64,000 bases of DNA. It comes from Gammaproteobacteria bacterium (GTDB lineage Bacteria > Pseudomonadota > Gammaproteobacteria > DSM-16500). Position numbers and translations under genes: made by a program. The notes beneath the pieces were generated by a model. The model saw nothing but the letters and a program-made list of their open reading frames with translations, did not search any database and was not told the DNA's origin. Positions 9,501-18,618 of the stretch are shown here, piece by piece; position 1 is the first letter of the stretch; the number at the start of each line of letters is the position of its first letter. Location: NCBI GenBank assembly GCA_021325575.1, contig JAJPGW010000005.1, forward strand, positions 414,011 to 478,010, in the 5' to 3' direction.

Positions 9501-9968
9501 ATGGAAAAAGCGACTTTTGCAGCAGGATGTTTTTGGCATGTTGAGGAATTATTTCGGACGACACCGGGTGTGATTTCAACTCGCGTTGGCTACACAGGGG
9601 GCCACACTGAAAAGCCGACTTATCATGATGTCTGTTCCGATCAAACGGGTCATGCGGAAGCCGTTGAAATTACGTTTGATCCAGAAAAAATTTCTTATGA
9701 AACTTTGCTCGATCTTTTTTGGCAAAATCACAACCCGACTTTAATGAATCGTCAAGGACCCGATATTGGATCACAATATCGTTCAGCGATTTTTTTTCAT
9801 ACGCCCGAGCAACAAAAATTAGCGATAGAGTCTAAAAACCAACTAGAAAAATCAAAAAAATTTGCTAACCCCATCGTGACGCAAATCATCGAGGCCACGG
9901 GATTTTTCCCCGCTGAAGATTATCATCAGCAATATTTGATGAAGCGGGGAAAAACGTCTTGTGATTAA
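9501..9968 (+). CDS. msrA: Peptide methionine sulfoxide reductase A
   Basis: This 155-residue cytoplasmic enzyme reduces methionine-S-sulfoxide in proteins. The catalytic motif [10 protein letters not shown] is near the N terminus (Cys at residue 10), followed by [31 protein letters not shown] and [10 protein letters not shown], all diagnostic of MsrA. A C-terminal Cys in KRGKTSCD could be the recycling cysteine. AAGGAG lies eight bases before the ATG. The stop overlaps the convergent stop of the next gene by four bases. Confidence 0.95.
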   Translation: MEKATFAAGCFWHVEELFRTTPGVISTRVGYTGGHTEKPTYHDVCSDQTGHAEAVEITFDPEKISYETLLDLFWQNHNPTLMNRQGPDIGSQYRSAIFFHTPEQQKLAIESKNQLEKSKKFANPIVTQIIEATGFFPAEDYHQQYLMKRGKTSCD

Positions 9969-12900
9969 GAGGCAAGTACCACTGTTTTACGTTCAGTTTG
10001 AGCATCGTCCAGGACTTGCTTTTGCCTAGCCTGACGACGACTACCGAACATATTGACAGCTTGATGCGGAGTGACGTGAGTTGGATGCGTTCTATCCTCA
10101 TAGAATCTTCTAAAACGTCGAGTTGTATGATTATGTAGTCCGGCTAGCACATGGCCCACTTTTTGTTTACCGGATGCTTTGGCTTTCAATAGCGATTCAC
10201 TGACGCATTCAGGTGTTAACGGAAATTTCGCAAGTGCATTGATTGGTGTTTCAACCAGTGCCGCTTTGGCAACAGCCGCTGTTCCTTGCGCGACCGTAGT
10301 TCCAACTCGAAGTCCTGTGTCGATTGTGCTGACTAGCACACCCAAACTGGTATCCATTAATTTTAACCAAGGTCTCCAAAAATTACTGCCCGCTTTTGCA
10401 GCCATTTCACGTTGGCCCACGCACAGCGCAGCGGGCATTAATAATAAATTAACTACGCTCGCGCCTGCACGGACCACATCACCTGCCGCACCAAATGACC
10501 AAGCAACGGTATTGGCTAACGCACTACGTTCGCCGGGTTCATGTTGTGTAGATTCATAAAGAAATCCCGCCACTTTTAATCCTGAGAAAAATTCAGCAAT
10601 CACAGGTTGCGTTCCAAAATCACCCCGCACAAATGCAGAAGCCTGACCTAATCCCCAACCAAATCCAGTTGCACCGCCTAACACCGCCAGAACCACTGGA
10701 AGATTACGCCTCACTTCTAACCCTGCTTGGCAAATTGCCGAGTCTGCACCTTCCGCCAGAAATTCAAGGGCCAAGAAAGTAATCGCCTGTTGAACGGTCG
10801 TCGTCGTACCAATGAACTGGAACATCTGACTTTCCGTGGTGGCTTTACTAATCGCGATACTCATATCAATTAATTTATCTGCCATTTGTGCAGTGAAACC
10901 AATGCGCTGATAAAATTCTCTCACCGTCGGTATGGCCGATTCAAATGCGGTCAGACCCGACATCGCTCCAAAAAGCGTACCCACCGTCCAAATGAACGGC
11001 GCTGCTTCATAACGTCTAATAAAAAATCCGCCGAATTGAATTAAAAATTCATCTAAAACAGAATACAGTGTTCGAGGATTCCACGGTTCGAAGGGTGTAA
11101 GCTCTCTTGTTTCTACAGCCGCTTCCAGATCATGACTTCTTTTGCTTTCTGCAGGTACTTCTTCCTGTTTTTTAACCATTTGCATATCGGTATAAGTAAA
11201 ATCTCGCTGAAGATCCGTTGCAAACGTTGCTGCGCATTCTTTTGTGCCTTGCCAAGCACCCTTAACCGTCGATCGGGTTGCATCCCACATATATCCCCAT
11301 ACTTTTATAAATGCATGGGAAAATGTTTCATTGGTGGCTTGCACTCGCTCTCTCAGTGTTTCATAAAGTTGGTTAATTAATTGTGCTCGCGTTAATTTTT
11401 CTGTTGTAGAAATTCTTTGATTTATTTCTTCACGTTGCTTAGCACGGCTACAGCATAATAAACGCGCCCAGCCTCGACTGGTGACGGAGTTTGGTTTTAT
11501 TTCTGCAACCATTTCTGCTACTTGTTCCGGCGTCGTTAATCCTGCTTTCACACAAATTAATGCGAATAAAACATTTCGCGTATCGCGCTGCCCGTGCGCC
11601 AGATCTGCAGAAGAAATATAACGAGTCCCAGAAAATTGACCCTGATACGCAGGATGCATGCGCCCATAGTTAGGAAATTCAAATGTTTTACAACGATGCG
11701 TGGCATTCGCTGCGGCTTTTGAAAATTGTCCGTTTGAAGGAAACCATCGACCGCTAATATCCACCAAATCGCCTGCTAGGGTTCCTGATCCGATAATGTC
11801 ATTGCCTTGAAAGCGTAACCAATCCGCTAATACGGATTTGGTAAGAGCTATGTCATGAGGATCATTTTTAGATAATTCGACTGTTTGATTGATGGCTGGA
11901 TATTTTTCAAGAACTTTTTCAATTTTAGCTTCCAATTCATGAGCTTTCGCCATATCTGCAATGAGGCCTTCTTGATAAGTCTCATAAATATTTTTAAACC
12001 AGCGCTGTTGCTGTGCAGTTAAACTGCGGTCTTTAGAAATTCGCACTAAACCGTTTATAGCTTCTTGTTGCAACTGAATAATTTCTGCTTTATATGCTGC
12101 TAACTGCTTTTGCAAATCCTGAATACTACCACCATAAGCGGATTCTACGAGTTGCAATGCTCTAAATCGATTAATGACATGTTGGCAAATCGCTTCTTTT
12201 GCCGCAAAAGTGGCTGTTGTTTCTTCGCGACGAACTAATGCATACAAGGCTTTGCGACGATAATCGCCGTATTCGCCAATTAATTGCGATGTAAAGGATT
12301 TATCAACTAATCGGCCTTGCACTCGATAATTCAGCGTTGCGCCTAATTCTTGTAAAGCTGCATATTCTTTTTCATCAACGGAAGTGACGAATTCTTCCGG
12401 GTCTTGGAATCGTCGGCCATTCACAATTCTAAAGGCGGGATTTTGTTGTATGTTTGCTTTAAGATCTTCATGTTCATAATGATGCCTTTCTGGATAGTAT
12501 TTTAATTCATTCACTCTTTGAGAATTGGATTTTGCATCGATTCGAACTTCTGTGATTTTTACAAATCGTTCAACTTGGCGGGCTTCTTCGAGTAATTTTG
12601 CAAATGCTTTCATTTTAAGTAGAAAGGTATTAATTGCTTGCTTGCTGCTTTGATCTAAACTTTTTGCTAACGTTGAAATAGCGTGTGATTCAGCTAAGAG
12701 TGCTCCTGAGTCATCTGAAGAGCTCGATCTAGACAAACTTTTTTCAACGTGTTTTATCCATTCTTCAAATGCTTTTACATATTCTCCACGCTTATTTTTT
12801 CTTATTTCAGGATCAGCATTTTCGGTCTCTTTATCATCTTGAAATTCAGGTAATTTACTTCCTATTAGTTTCTCAATTTCTTGTATATGAGTCACCACTG

Positions 12901-12976
12901 CATTTTTATAACGAATAAAATCTGACTCAAATCCATTATCATTAAGAGAAGAAAGATAAGCACTGCGGTTTAACAT
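9965..12976 (-). CDS. Large membrane-associated protein of unknown function (1003 aa)
   Basis: I recognise no family. An in-frame ATG exists at 13009, but the one at 12976 (MLNRSAYL) is preceded by GAGGA at good spacing while the first has none, so 12976 is preferred. The first 600 residues are charged, helical and probably coiled-coil (for example [21 protein letters not shown]). From about residue 660 to 900 there are several hydrophobic or Gly/Ala-rich segments ([72 protein letters not shown]) that could insert in a membrane. The tail is Arg/His-rich. No signal peptide is seen. The size, coiled coils and late hydrophobic stretches fit a secreted effector, which is inference. Confidence 0.7.
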   Translation of the reverse strand: MLNRSAYLSSLNDNGFESDFIRYKNAVVTHIQEIEKLIGSKLPEFQDDKETENADPEIRKNKRGEYVKAFEEWIKHVEKSLSRSSSSDDSGALLAESHAISTLAKSLDQSSKQAINTFLLKMKAFAKLLEEARQVERFVKITEVRIDAKSNSQRVNELKYYPERHHYEHEDLKANIQQNPAFRIVNGRRFQDPEEFVTSVDEKEYAALQELGATLNYRVQGRLVDKSFTSQLIGEYGDYRRKALYALVRREETTATFAAKEAICQHVINRFRALQLVESAYGGSIQDLQKQLAAYKAEIIQLQQEAINGLVRISKDRSLTAQQQRWFKNIYETYQEGLIADMAKAHELEAKIEKVLEKYPAINQTVELSKNDPHDIALTKSVLADWLRFQGNDIIGSGTLAGDLVDISGRWFPSNGQFSKAAANATHRCKTFEFPNYGRMHPAYQGQFSGTRYISSADLAHGQRDTRNVLFALICVKAGLTTPEQVAEMVAEIKPNSVTSRGWARLLCCSRAKQREEINQRISTTEKLTRAQLINQLYETLRERVQATNETFSHAFIKVWGYMWDATRSTVKGAWQGTKECAATFATDLQRDFTYTDMQMVKKQEEVPAESKRSHDLEAAVETRELTPFEPWNPRTLYSVLDEFLIQFGGFFIRRYEAAPFIWTVGTLFGAMSGLTAFESAIPTVREFYQRIGFTAQMADKLIDMSIAISKATTESQMFQFIGTTTTVQQAITFLALEFLAEGADSAICQAGLEVRRNLPVVLAVLGGATGFGWGLGQASAFVRGDFGTQPVIAEFFSGLKVAGFLYESTQHEPGERSALANTVAWSFGAAGDVVRAGASVVNLLLMPAALCVGQREMAAKAGSNFWRPWLKLMDTSLGVLVSTIDTGLRVGTTVAQGTAAVAKAALVETPINALAKFPLTPECVSESLLKAKASGKQKVGHVLAGLHNHTTRRFRRFYEDRTHPTHVTPHQAVNMFGSRRQARQKQVLDDAQTERKTVVLAS

Positions 12977-13094
12977 GTTGAGAATTCCTCGAGATGAAAA
13001 AGTAGCCATTTTAAGGGTTATAGCTTAAGGAATTCTTAACCGGATGATCAGATAATGATCAAATTAATGTGGCTTCAGGAACGCTTCCCATTAT

Positions 13095-14300
13095 TCATTC
13101 GTGGACACGCGTCGCCAACTGTTCGCTTAACTTTTGCCATGGCAGCGCGATGATATCATCATGCAATAACAAAGGATTTTTGCACCGGCAAATAATATAA
13201 ACAGGCTTGATGCAATCATATTCCTGCATGAATTTGATAAGATGTTTCGCATCTTGCAAGGTAGGCGTTTCTGTCCATTTCACTTCGATAGGTAAATATT
13301 TTTTAGCAATCTCGAGGACATAATCTATTTCGGGCCCGTCGTGATCACGCCAATATCGCAATGTCGCATCGGGTATCATTTTATTTCGCAAAAAACGTAA
13401 AAGCTCTAAGCCAATAAATTGCTCGAATAATTGTCCTAATGTTTTGGAAGAAAGTTGCGAACCTTCTCTTGCAGCAATGCGGCGAATACCCATATCAAAA
13501 AGAAGATATTTAGGTGTTTTAGTTAAACGTTTACGTGTTTTTGTATCGGTAATCGGCATGATACGCTCTGCGACCAAGCAATCTTCTAACACATTAAAAT
13601 ATTCAGTAATGGTGTGTCTGTTGATGCCTAATTCTTGCGACAATTTATTTATATTAATTTGATTGCCTGCTTCGATTGCTGCTAATTCCAGAAAACGAGC
13701 AAAACTACCTAATTCACGGACTAAAGCTTCACTGCGTATTTCTTCTTCCAAATAATTTACGACATACGCTTCTAAATCTGTTTGTTTTACAGCAGAATTA
13801 TTTTCTAAATAAATGCGTGGCAAACTTCCGTAAACCAACAACGATTCTAAATTTGTGGTTGTCGCTATCTCACCTAACGATAAAGGATCAAGATGAAGAT
13901 TAACGACCCTGCCAGGTAATAAATTAAATTGTGGATGACGTCGCAACTTGCGGACAGAAGATCCTGTGATGATGAATATCGCTTCATCATTATCAATTAA
14001 TAATTGAATAACATCCATCAAGACGGGAACTTTTTGAATTTCATCAATAATGACAAGCGGTAATTTCTTTAAAGGAGCTAAACGTTTGTGGGCCAGAATT
14101 TCCTGACGAAGTAAGTTAGGTGATTTTTCAAATCGTAGGCGAATTTCTGGATCTAACAGGGTATAGGATAAATCAGCACCATCGAGATGCTTAAGCAAAG
14201 TGGTTTTGCCCGTTTGACGTGCTCCGAGTAATAATATGCTTTTGCCCCGAGCCAAGGTTTGCTGAATAAGAGGCTCAATAACCCGTTGAATATACTGCAT
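13095..14300 (-). CDS. AAA ATPase with DUF4143-type C-terminal domain
   Basis: The 401-residue protein has an N-terminal P-loop ATPase with Walker A LLGARQTGKTTLL (about residues 25-37) and Walker B PLVIIDEIQKVP. A winged-helix-like part follows (INKLSQELGINRHTITEYFNVLEDC), then a C-terminal domain with GPEIDYVLE and LPIEVKWTETP, resembling the DUF4143 restriction-endonuclease-like fold. Such proteins are widespread, often mobile or horizontally spread, and poorly characterised; a nucleic-acid role is plausible. A second member is at 57000-58337. A 32-base inverted repeat lies just upstream of the start. Confidence 0.88.
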   Translation of the reverse strand: MQYIQRVIEPLIQQTLARGKSILLLGARQTGKTTLLKHLDGADLSYTLLDPEIRLRFEKSPNLLRQEILAHKRLAPLKKLPLVIIDEIQKVPVLMDVIQLLIDNDEAIFIITGSSVRKLRRHPQFNLLPGRVVNLHLDPLSLGEIATTTNLESLLVYGSLPRIYLENNSAVKQTDLEAYVVNYLEEEIRSEALVRELGSFARFLELAAIEAGNQININKLSQELGINRHTITEYFNVLEDCLVAERIMPITDTKTRKRLTKTPKYLLFDMGIRRIAAREGSQLSSKTLGQLFEQFIGLELLRFLRNKMIPDATLRYWRDHDGPEIDYVLEIAKKYLPIEVKWTETPTLQDAKHLIKFMQEYDCIKPVYIICRCKNPLLLHDDIIALPWQKLSEQLATRVHE

Positions 14301-14311
14301 ATCCTTGTTTT

Positions 14312-14343
14312 CCGAAAATTGTCGATATAATTACAATTTTCGG
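14312..14343. promoter_or_regulatory. Inverted repeat upstream of the DUF4143 ATPase (possible operator)
   Basis: CCGAAAATTGT (14312-14322) and ACAATTTTCGG (14333-14343) are perfect inverse copies around a 10-base AT-rich spacer. They sit 12-43 bases before the start codon, so they could be an autoregulatory operator or a leader hairpin that hides the start. Further AT-rich near-copies of the half-site follow up to about 14385. Confidence 0.5.
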
Positions 14344-14446
14344 CGAAATTTGTAATTTTGTCAACAATTTTAGTAAATTACAATATTAGACGACAGACTC
14401 TCTGCCTTAGTTACTTAATCAGTTAAGCATTATAAAAAGAAGGGAT

Positions 14447-15037
14447 TTAATCTTTATTCTTTATAAGATTTTCTTTTAACAAGTCTGCTTTTAAATTTTG
14501 ATACAATGAATCAAAGGTTTGACTAAAAATAAAATGTGGGTATTTTGTTTTCTCTAAATCAGCAATCGTCAAATTAAAAGGAATGTAGGATTGTTTTGAT
14601 TGAAGACGCTGAAAGATTGGGCATATTGCATCAGCAGCTTTTGCAATTTTTGCTTCAATGCTTTTTTTGTCTTCAAACTCGTACCATAAGTCATGCAACT
14701 GTTTCCCAAATTCAGGATTTATTGCCATCAGTTTTTTTAGTGCTTCAGCTTCAATTTTTTCCTTGTTTTTTCTCGCCTCAATATCAAATGCCATTACATC
14801 GCCAGCATAAATTTCCACGATATCATGAATAAGCGCCAATTTAATTGTTTTTAGTTCATCGATGTTACCAAATTCTTTTTTGAGCTCATCCATGAGTATT
14901 AGTGTAATCATACTAGCTGACCACGAATGTTCAGCCGTACTTTCTTTTCGTTCAGGAAGTGTACTGGTATTTCGAAAAACAAGTTTAAGCTTGTTCATTT
15001 CTAAAATTAATTGATAGACCCTTGAAATATTTTTCAT
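14447..15037 (-). CDS. HD-domain phosphohydrolase (5'-deoxynucleotidase-like)
   Basis: The 196-residue protein is an HD-superfamily metal-dependent phosphohydrolase. The motif residues are visible as TAEHSWSAS (first His near residue 36), LALIHDIVEIYAGD (the HD pair) and a later Asp in AKAADAICPIFQRL. The layout matches the YfbR/HDDC2 group, which removes phosphate from deoxynucleoside monophosphates. AAGGAAA lies five bases before the ATG. It ends with a Lys-rich tail. It is followed by no obvious partner gene. Confidence 0.82.
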   Translation of the reverse strand: MKNISRVYQLILEMNKLKLVFRNTSTLPERKESTAEHSWSASMITLILMDELKKEFGNIDELKTIKLALIHDIVEIYAGDVMAFDIEARKNKEKIEAEALKKLMAINPEFGKQLHDLWYEFEDKKSIEAKIAKAADAICPIFQRLQSKQSYIPFNLTIADLEKTKYPHFIFSQTFDSLYQNLKADLLKENLIKNKD

Positions 15038-15130
15038 TAAATTTCCTTACTTCCCATACATTTTCCAGTCACAAATGTGAATGCGCTTTATTTTCTATAA
15101 AAATGCACAACCTGATTTTACAAAATAAAA

Positions 15131-16297
15131 TCAATTTGCGATATATTCTCTGCTGAGCCCACTTTTACGTTCATGGCGAGCGATTGCCAGCATGACGAGG
15201 CGGGTCAGTAACTCTTGATAAGGAATGCCGGAGGCGGCCATCATTTTGGGGTACATGCTGATTGAAGTGAAGCCGGGGATGGTATTTACTTCGTTAAAAT
15301 AAATTTGATTAGTGCCACGCTCTAAAAATAAATCGACCCGCGCCATGCCTTCGCAATCGAGAGTGCGGAAAATGGTTTTGGCGGTTTCTTGAGTGGCTTT
15401 TTGGATGTCTTCTGAAACGGAAGCAGGAATTAATAAGTCTGCGCCATTTTCATCGAGATATTTTGCTGCATAAGAATAAAATTCGTGATTATTGGGTCGC
15501 ACTTCACCGACTTTGCTAACGATTGGATCGGCACCGTATTCTTCGGATTCAAGAACCGCCACTTCCAGTTCAATCGCGTCAATTCCTTTTTCGATAATAA
15601 TTTTTAAATCGTAACGCAACGCGTCTTCGATAGCGGCTGCGACATCGGCCGCTTTTTTTACTTTTGATACGCCAACACTGGAACCTGTGTTCGCCGGTTT
15701 CACAAAAATAGGATATTCAAAATTTTGTTCGATGTAGTGTAAGATTTGTTTGGATTGTTTTTTCCATTGGCTTTGGTTAATCACAAAAAATGGCGCAACT
15801 GGAATGCCGGCACTTTTTGCTAATCGTTTGGAAATATCTTTGTCCATTCCCACCGCAGAAGAAAGCACGCCACAACCCACATAAGGCACATCGGCTAATT
15901 CTAATAATCCCTGCACGGTACCATCTTCACAAAGCACACCATGAATGACAGGAAAAACCACATCAAACATGCGTTCAGATGCTTTGGATTGAGAAATAAT
16001 TTGATTCGGTTGTAACACTTGTAATTTTTTGCCGATTAAATCGGGATTAAATAACATCCGATCGGCATCACGCTGCAACGAAAGCATTTTTTTAGAAGCA
16101 GGTGTGTTTAATTCTTTTTTAATAATATCATCACCCAAAAACCAGGCGCCGGCTTTATCAATACCGATGGGAACCACTTCGAATAAGTTGCGATCAAGAT
16201 TTTGGATTACATTGGTTGCCGAAACGAGAGAAACTTCATGCTCACCAGAGCGTCCGCCGTATAGGACGGCTACTCGGATTTTTTTTTGATTGTTCAT
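15131..16297 (-). CDS. ddl: D-alanine--D-alanine ligase
   Basis: The 388-residue ATP-grasp enzyme joins two D-alanines for peptidoglycan precursors. Motifs in order are AVLYGGRSGEHEVSL (residues 10-24), FPVIHGVLCEDGTVQGLLE, GMDKDISKRLAKSAGIP, the Ser/Gly loop FVKPANTGSSVGVSKV, and the metal- and substrate-binding YFNEVNTIPGFTSISMYPKM. It is slightly longer than the E. coli enzymes but within the VanA/Ddl range. It lies downstream of a small lipoprotein gene on the same strand, with a stem-loop between them, and not in an mur cluster. Confidence 0.95.
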   Translation of the reverse strand: MNNQKKIRVAVLYGGRSGEHEVSLVSATNVIQNLDRNLFEVVPIGIDKAGAWFLGDDIIKKELNTPASKKMLSLQRDADRMLFNPDLIGKKLQVLQPNQIISQSKASERMFDVVFPVIHGVLCEDGTVQGLLELADVPYVGCGVLSSAVGMDKDISKRLAKSAGIPVAPFFVINQSQWKKQSKQILHYIEQNFEYPIFVKPANTGSSVGVSKVKKAADVAAAIEDALRYDLKIIIEKGIDAIELEVAVLESEEYGADPIVSKVGEVRPNNHEFYSYAAKYLDENGADLLIPASVSEDIQKATQETAKTIFRTLDCEGMARVDLFLERGTNQIYFNEVNTIPGFTSISMYPKMMAASGIPYQELLTRLVMLAIARHERKSGLSREYIAN

Positions 16298-16329
16298 ACT
16301 ATAACAAACCCACTTTGTACTAAACCGCC

Positions 16330-16366
16330 GCTACAGCGTAACAGGACGAACCCGTTGCGCCGTAGC
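16330..16366 (-). repeat. Stem-loop between lipoprotein gene and ddl
   Basis: On the minus strand GCTACGGCGCAACGGG pairs with CCTGTTACGCTGTAGC, with G-U pairs and one mismatch, around a TTCGT loop. It lies 33-69 bases upstream of the ddl start. There is no T-run, so a standard terminator is unlikely; mRNA processing or attenuation is possible. Confidence 0.5.
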
Positions 16367-16384
16367 ACGCAGTGCGAAGGCGAA

Positions 16385-16537
16385 TTAATGGCATTCACCT
16401 TTGTAATCATGATGGCATCCACAAGGTGCAGCAGGTTGCGCGCAGCAGGTTGGTTGTTGTGGTTGGCAGCAGCTTGAGCAGCTGATTAATGAGAAAGAAG
16501 CTGCGATAACGCTTAACAATAATACTAATTTTTTCAT
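16385..16537 (-). CDS. Small cysteine-rich lipoprotein (50 aa)
   Basis: Translation of the minus strand gives a 50-residue protein that begins MKKLVLLLSVIAASFSLISC, a lipoprotein signal with lipobox LISC (Cys 20). The mature peptide holds eight cysteines, at 20, 23, 24, 31, 32, 39, 41 and 49, including CC pairs, PCGC and a following HHD, so it may bind metal or form disulfides. GGAG lies eight bases before the ATG. It is shorter than usual gene-calling limits. No family is recognised. It is upstream of ddl on the same strand, which may reflect cotranscription. Confidence 0.75.
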   Translation of the reverse strand: MKKLVLLLSVIAASFSLISCSSCCQPQQPTCCAQPAAPCGCHHDYKGECH

Positions 16538-16640
16538 TTTCTGATCTCCAGATAAAGGTTAATTCCTAGTGTAGAAAGACAGAAATATACCTTGTTATCG
16601 TTGTAAATTCTACATTTTTCCATCATCCCCAAATAATTTA

Positions 16641-16817
16641 TGATCAGCGTGGTTAGAAAAAAAATCGAGTTGGGGTTTTTCGATTATATACAGGGTGGCA
16701 GAGGAAAATTTTTTTCGCAGGTGTCCTGCGAAAAAAATTTTCCTCTGACAGGACCCTAGTCCAAAAATCTTTTATCGAAAAACCCCAACTGGATTTTTTT
16801 TCTAACCACGCTGATCA
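16641..16817. mobile_element. 177-bp nested palindromic element (MITE-like)
   Basis: The 44-base ends (16641-16684 and 16774-16817) are inverse copies with a single mismatch, starting TGATCAGCGTGGTTAG. A second perfect 22-base inverted repeat lies inside (AGAGGAAAATTTTTTTCGC... with a 3-base loop). The two stems are separated by unpaired arms of unlike sequence. No ORF fits inside. It lies in the gap between the divergent small lipoprotein gene and an L,D-transpeptidase gene. A non-autonomous transposable element is the simplest reading; a structured regulatory RNA is the alternative. Confidence 0.6.
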
Positions 16818-16902
16818 ACAATTACCCAGAACCTTTGACAAAGGGTAATAAAAGAAAGAAAATACACACTATAAAGATTTATCAAAATGCGGACCACTGA
16901 AA

Positions 16903-17610
16903 ATGATGAAAACAAATTTTAAATACATGTTCTTTTTATTTACACTTCTAGGAGTAGTTGGTTTCGGACCTTTTTACTATTATGCAAACACCGAACCCCA
17001 AGGATCACGCGAATGGGTTGATTCAGAAGCCAAGATAATTAGTGAACAAGCCGATAATTTTGACTCGACTGTTTTAAAAAAAGGATTAATTGCCTATTTG
17101 AAAGCCCGCCACGAAGGGCTCGATTCAAAACAAATTTTAACGCTCATCGACTATGACAAACCTTCCACTGAAAAAAGATTACTGGTTGTTGACCTAAAAA
17201 CAAACAAAGTATTATTTAATACCTATGTGTCACATGGAAAAAACAGCGGCAGTGTCACACCTACCTCTTTCTCAAATCAACCAGGAAGTTTAAAATCAAG
17301 CGTAGGGGTTTTTATCACAACGGGTGACCCTTATGTTGGGAGTAATGGTTACTCATTGCGTTTGATTGGTTTGGAACCCGGGATCAATGATAATGCTTAC
17401 CGACGTTCCATTGTAGTCCATGGCGCGTGGTATGTTAGTCCCGAAACCATCCAACGATACGGCGCACTCGGCCGAAGTTGGGGCTGTCCTGCTGTGAGTG
17501 ATCGATTGGCACGACCACTGATTAATACGATCAAGGAACATACGCTGGTTTTTGTTTATTCCGATTATGATCGCTGGTGGTTACATAATTCAAGTTTTTT
17601 ACCCGGTTAA
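16903..17610 (+). CDS. L,D-transpeptidase (murein catalytic YkuD-type)
   Basis: The 235-residue protein has an N-terminal membrane anchor or signal (YMFFLFTLLGVVGFGPFYYY). The catalytic domain contains VVDLKTNKVLFNTYVSHG, then SIVVHGAWYVSP and RSWGCPAVS, in which the His and Cys form the active site of the YkuD-like group. It would act in the periplasm on peptidoglycan cross-links or on attachment of outer membrane proteins. Two adjacent ATG codons (16903 and 16906) can serve as start and neither has a strong ribosome binding site. A second L,D-transpeptidase follows after 15 bases, so the pair is probably an operon. Confidence 0.87.
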   Translation: MMKTNFKYMFFLFTLLGVVGFGPFYYYANTEPQGSREWVDSEAKIISEQADNFDSTVLKKGLIAYLKARHEGLDSKQILTLIDYDKPSTEKRLLVVDLKTNKVLFNTYVSHGKNSGSVTPTSFSNQPGSLKSSVGVFITTGDPYVGSNGYSLRLIGLEPGINDNAYRRSIVVHGAWYVSPETIQRYGALGRSWGCPAVSDRLARPLINTIKEHTLVFVYSDYDRWWLHNSSFLPG

Positions 17611-17625
17611 AAAAGGATTTTCGCG

Positions 17626-18531
17626 ATGCGAAAAAATCTACTACTTGCAGTGGCATTCGTCTTTGTTCCTTTGCAAGTTTTGTTTGCTAATCAATATACC
17701 TTGCCGACTGGCGGCAATGATGTCATTGGTGATGTGCGTTACCAACCTGCCTTATCGAGTGATTCAGTGGTGACGATCGCTCAACAAAATAATGTGGGCG
17801 TGAATGCGGTACTGAATGCTAATCCCGGTTTAACAGAGGATCAACCCCTGACCAATAACGAGAATGTGAAAATTCCTGGTGAATTTTTGCTGCCGCCGCT
17901 ACCGCATAATGGCATTGTGATTAATCTCGCTGAAATGCGTATGTATTTTTATCCGGGTGATGGAACGGTGATGACTTTTCCGATTGGCATCGGCAAAGTG
18001 GGCAAAACCATTCCGATGGGCGGCACTCGCGTAACACGAAAAGTGGTTAACCCAACTTGGATTCCGCCGGAAGATATCCGTGCATTTAACCGCGATAAAG
18101 GCATAGACCTTCCTCATGCGATGGGACCTGGGCCCGATAATCCCTTGGGACCTTATGCGATTTATTTAAAAGTCCCGACTTATTTGATTCACAGCACGAT
18201 CTTTCCCGAAAGTATCGGCCGTCGCGCGAGCTTCGGTTGTATTCGTATGCATGAAAGTGATATTCGACAATTTTTCCCATTGGTTAAACCGGGCACCCCC
18301 GTTGCGATTGTGAATATGCCCGCAAAAGTGGGTTGGAAAGGCGATCGCATTTATCTTGAAACACATCCTAATCTTGAGGAGCATCCTGATCCAGGTATCT
18401 CCGGCATTGTTGATTCGATTGATCGATCGATGCCTGAGAAGGGTGTGACGTTGGTTAATTGGCAGGCCGTTGCTTATCTTTCGGAGCAAAGGGACGGAAT
18501 ACCGCATGAAATTGGCATTAAAGTAAAATAA
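17626..18531 (+). CDS. L,D-transpeptidase of the ErfK/YbiS type
   Basis: The 301-residue protein starts with a Sec signal (MRKNLLLAVAFVFVPLQVLFA). A LysM-like segment follows (DSVVTIAQQNNVGVNAVLNANPG), then the YkuD catalytic domain (GIVINLAEMRMYFY, PIGIGKVGKTIPMG, YLIHSTIFPESIG and RASFGCIRMHESDI). The Cys in SFGCIRM is the nucleophile and the His lies upstream in LIHST. It matches the ErfK/YbiS/YcfS/YnhG group that makes 3-3 cross-links or anchors Braun-type lipoproteins. It is probably cotranscribed with the preceding transpeptidase gene. Confidence 0.9.
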   Translation: MRKNLLLAVAFVFVPLQVLFANQYTLPTGGNDVIGDVRYQPALSSDSVVTIAQQNNVGVNAVLNANPGLTEDQPLTNNENVKIPGEFLLPPLPHNGIVINLAEMRMYFYPGDGTVMTFPIGIGKVGKTIPMGGTRVTRKVVNPTWIPPEDIRAFNRDKGIDLPHAMGPGPDNPLGPYAIYLKVPTYLIHSTIFPESIGRRASFGCIRMHESDIRQFFPLVKPGTPVAIVNMPAKVGWKGDRIYLETHPNLEEHPDPGISGIVDSIDRSMPEKGVTLVNWQAVAYLSEQRDGIPHEIGIKVK

Positions 18532-18618
18532 TTTACCAAGTATCTGTAATTACTCATAAATTTTTGAGCAATAAATGGGCTATACTATTTTTATAGTCCA
18601 TTTTTGAGGTTATTATTG

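Noticed and set aside
10179..10559. 126-codon plus-strand frame inside the 1003-aa gene
   Set aside because: It lies wholly within a much longer minus-strand frame with a good start; composition is that of a shadow.
15113..15133. TGATTTTA/TAAAATCA hairpin at the ddl stop codon
   Set aside because: The stem is A/T only and includes the stop codon, with no T-run after it, so I do not call a terminator.
16286..16477. Plus-strand 63-codon frame before the palindromic element
   Set aside because: It overlaps the minus-strand lipoprotein gene, which has signal peptide, lipobox and ribosome binding site, and it has none of these.
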